Below the pieces are notes generated by a model that made no database searches, was not told the origin of the DNA, and worked only from the letters and a program-made list of their open reading frames with translations. Shown piece by piece: positions 9,775 through 11,321 of a stretch of DNA of 11,321 nucleotides. The first letter of the stretch is position 1. The number at the start of each line of letters is the position of its first letter. Position numbers and translations under genes: made by a program. The stretch is from Euperipatoides rowelli (Eukaryota > Onychophora > Udeonychophora > Euonychophora > Peripatopsidae). The stretch is taken from the NCBI GenBank assembly GCA_003024985.2, contig PXIH01S0022893.1. One strand, 5' to 3'.

Positions 9775-9915
9775 CTGACTAATACTGTTGAAACATCTCA
9801 ATTCTTTAGGATCGTATCTTTTCGCAGGTATATAACTATACGATGATACAGAGCACAGTGGTTGGGTGTTCATAAACTTTAGAAATTCTTGGTGATTTAA
9901 TTCTTTGAACGACAT
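9775..9915 (-). CDS. CFAP90: CFAP90 (C5orf49-like) coding exon 1
   Basis: Forty-seven codons open from an ATG with A at -3, and an in-frame TAA at 9925-9927 lies three codons before it. The exon ends in CAG followed by a GTAACG donor, phase 0. The product contains SSYSYIPAKRYDPKEL (24-39), which matches my memory of the conserved SYIPPRRLDPKE block of human C5orf49/CFAP90. CFAP90 is a small protein of motile cilia and flagella, reported as an axonemal microtubule-associated component. The first 23 residues are not recognisably conserved, as expected for this short family. The exon is too short for ordinary ORF calling and was found by its homology, donor site and phase agreement with the exon at 1805-1921. 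Its intron holds WDR35 on the same strand. The assignment rests on both exons together. Confidence 0.85.
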
Positions 9916-10197
9916 GTTAATAAATTAAGTTTATACTTGACGAGAGGCTTATAAATCGAATGTAAACTACTAGCAGGACTGATCCGCTACTTCAAAATAA
10001 ATACATTTTAATATCCAATGTTCATAGATTTTTCATCACGCGGGCCGATAAAAGACTAAAGAGTCGCCAAATTTGTAATTAACTTGGTTTACATACTGTA
10101 TTTTAGAGACAGTTCTATTTTGATTTATAAAATTATTAAACGCATGATGAGTGCACTAGACATAAATTACCCATAGTTCAATGCTAACTGTTACAAA
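9916..10197. promoter_or_regulatory. Putative bidirectional promoter between CFAP90 and a divergent gene
   Basis: A 282-bp gap lies between the minus-strand CFAP90 ATG and a plus-strand ATG with a first-exon-like structure. It holds the locally GC-richer patch CACGCGGGCCGATAAAAG at about 10037-10054. No coding signal or repeat was recognised. Upstream ATGs for the plus-strand gene (10144, 10147, 10181) lead only to short frames, so transcription may start after them. Confidence 0.4.
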
Positions 10198-10209
10198 ATG
10201 GCCGGTGTG
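10198..10209 (+). CDS. Candidate first coding exon (M-A-G-V) of a divergent gene
   Basis: ACAAA-ATG-GCC is a strong animal start context (A at -3, G at +4). After four codons the sequence meets the perfect splice donor GTAAGT at 10210-10215. Very short first coding exons ending in this way are common in animal genes. The gene would run rightward, divergent from CFAP90. No second exon is seen in the remaining 1.1 kb, so the product cannot be named. A 12-nt exon cannot be proved from sequence alone. Confidence 0.4.
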
Positions 10210-10771
10210 GTAAGTGTGCGAAATAAATACATGTATATAATACAGGAATTGGTTATGTCAAGACTCACCCTCTTGATTTTACTGTCACTTTATGAAAAGT
10301 ACACACAGCTTTTAATTTGCACATTAAACTTTAATGTTTATTTCATGAGATATGTGAAAATGTAAATTAAGTTAGTTAAATTTAAACCCTTTTAATAGAA
10401 GGTGCTTTAAATTTAGCCAGTTTTTATAAAAGCTTTAGGATGTTTACTGTTTAGAATTAGAAAGACATATCCACCTATTATATAGACATGTGTAAGTATA
10501 CTATATACTGTATAAATACGCATATACTGTATATACCGGTACCGTAATAAACTATGTAGGCTACTGTAGACTTTATTGTAAATACCGTAGGCTATTACAG
10601 TTTACAGTTTAAAATTAGCAGAAACCTAACTCATCAGTAATGATGTTTCTAAAGGTTCATTGTAATAAAGGAACAATTTTTACAAATAAATAAAATCATA
10701 ACAAAACAAAAGTAGTAATATGTAATCCCAATGTACAGCATCTAATTTGCAATGATTCCAATTTTTGTCTC
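10210..10771. other. Presumed intron of the divergent gene, AT-rich, and likely LINE 3' UTR
   Basis: No gene is seen. The part at about 10500-10620 is simple sequence dense in TACTGTA, ACCGTA and TAGGCTA words. The part from about 10640 to 10771 directly follows the stop codon of the non-LTR retrotransposon fragment on the minus strand and is probably its 3' untranslated tail. The exact end of the element could not be set. Confidence 0.4.
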
Positions 10772-11321
10772 CTAATCTTTCATTTCTATTAATTTCAAGT
10801 GATTTGAAAACATATTCCTAAAGGAATAGAATGAATCAGCATTTCTAATGATTATAGGGATACTGTTCCAAAGTTTAGGGGCACTAATGAAAAATGCTTT
10901 GGATTCTGGACAGGATGAGGTATATTCAATTTTCAGGTTGCCATTTTTTTTTTGCTTGAGTAGGCCTATTATGATTATGTTCAATTTTGTTTCTATCAAA
11001 TAAGTGAGATAATTTTTTGGGGGCATTTTCATTTCTGGCATTTCCAAATACATATGTAAATGTTCCAAGATGAAGTGATCTCTTGGCTGATAGTGGCAGC
11101 CAATTTAAGGATTTTTTGCCTGTGTAGCACTATGTAATCCCTTACCGTATACAATGGCCCTAGCCGCACTATTCGATACCATTTGGAGTTTGTTATCCAA
11201 TGTTTTGCTGCAGTTTAACCATACAGTGTCACAATAGTTTAATATCGGTGATATTAGGGAGTCAAAAATTCTTAGGAGTGCTTTTTGATGCAACAAAGGT
11301 TTTAAATTAAATAGAATTTTT
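10772..11321 (-). mobile_element. Non-LTR retrotransposon (LINE) 3' end, reverse-transcriptase C-terminal part, decayed
   Basis: Read on the minus strand, the sequence encodes FDSLISPILNYCDTVWLNCS, then NWLPLSAKRSLHLGTFTYVF, then FFISAPKLWNSIPIIIRNA. This order (I.P.LNYCD.VW, LQ....AAR.I, L.WLPL..R, F..SAPKLWNS.P..IR) is the usual C-terminal end of the polymerase protein of CR1/L2/Jockey-group elements. The middle block is in a different frame from the outer two. The shifts fall near homopolymer runs at about 11109-11114 and 10946-10955, and a TAA interrupts the first frame at 11105-11107. The open frame ends with TAG at 10772-10774. The element runs off the right edge; its catalytic domain is not in the window. 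It is a dead copy, and the clade is uncertain. Confidence 0.8.

Noticed and set aside
10506-10552. TATA-rich simple sequence as a promoter or microsatellite
   Set aside because: The words are irregular and there is no gene start nearby. It fits the general TACTGTA-type background better.
1-11321. tRNA, rRNA, CRISPR, bacterial operon or phage features
   Set aside because: None seen. Splice sites, the polyadenylation signal and animal ciliary genes show a eukaryotic nuclear region.

Overview
The window is AT-rich animal nuclear DNA containing a gene within a gene, both ciliary and both on the minus strand. The outer gene is recognised from two coding exons separated by a 7,853-bp intron. Exon 1 is at 9775-9915 and exon 2 at 1805-1921. 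Their joined product resembles CFAP90 (human C5orf49), a small cilia and flagella associated protein. Its later exons are not seen and presumably lie beyond the left edge. Inside intron 1 sits a complete, uninterrupted 1,181-codon reading frame (5936-9481) for WDR35/IFT121, a core subunit of the IFT-A complex.

The host gene clearly has introns, and WDR35 in the animals I know is split into many exons. The uninterrupted copy is therefore most simply read as an old retrocopy that is still under selection. No poly(A) tract remains at its 3' end. Just upstream of exon 1, a plus-strand ATG followed after four codons by a perfect GTAAGT donor (10198-10215) suggests a divergently transcribed gene sharing a compact, roughly 280-bp promoter with CFAP90.

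Layout: 1-1804 is presumed CFAP90 intron 2. It holds a hAT transposon end, G-tract repeats and two abutting near-perfect hairpins. 1805-1921 is CFAP90 exon 2. 1922-5935 is intronic, with a 409-bp foldback element and the WDR35 polyadenylation signal. 5936-9481 is WDR35. 9482-9774 holds the WDR35 leader and a candidate RFX X-box. 9775-9915 is CFAP90 exon 1. 9916-10197 is the putative bidirectional promoter. 10198 onward is the candidate divergent first exon followed by its intron. That intron contains the 3' end of a decayed non-LTR retrotransposon (minus strand) at the right edge.

Organism: an animal with motile cilia and a transposon-rich, AT-rich genome, probably an aquatic invertebrate. 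The species cannot be named from the sequence. Functionally, IFT121 builds cilia and CFAP90 is an axonemal component, so the nesting could put a cilium-assembly gene and an axoneme gene under one regulatory region. That link is inference.
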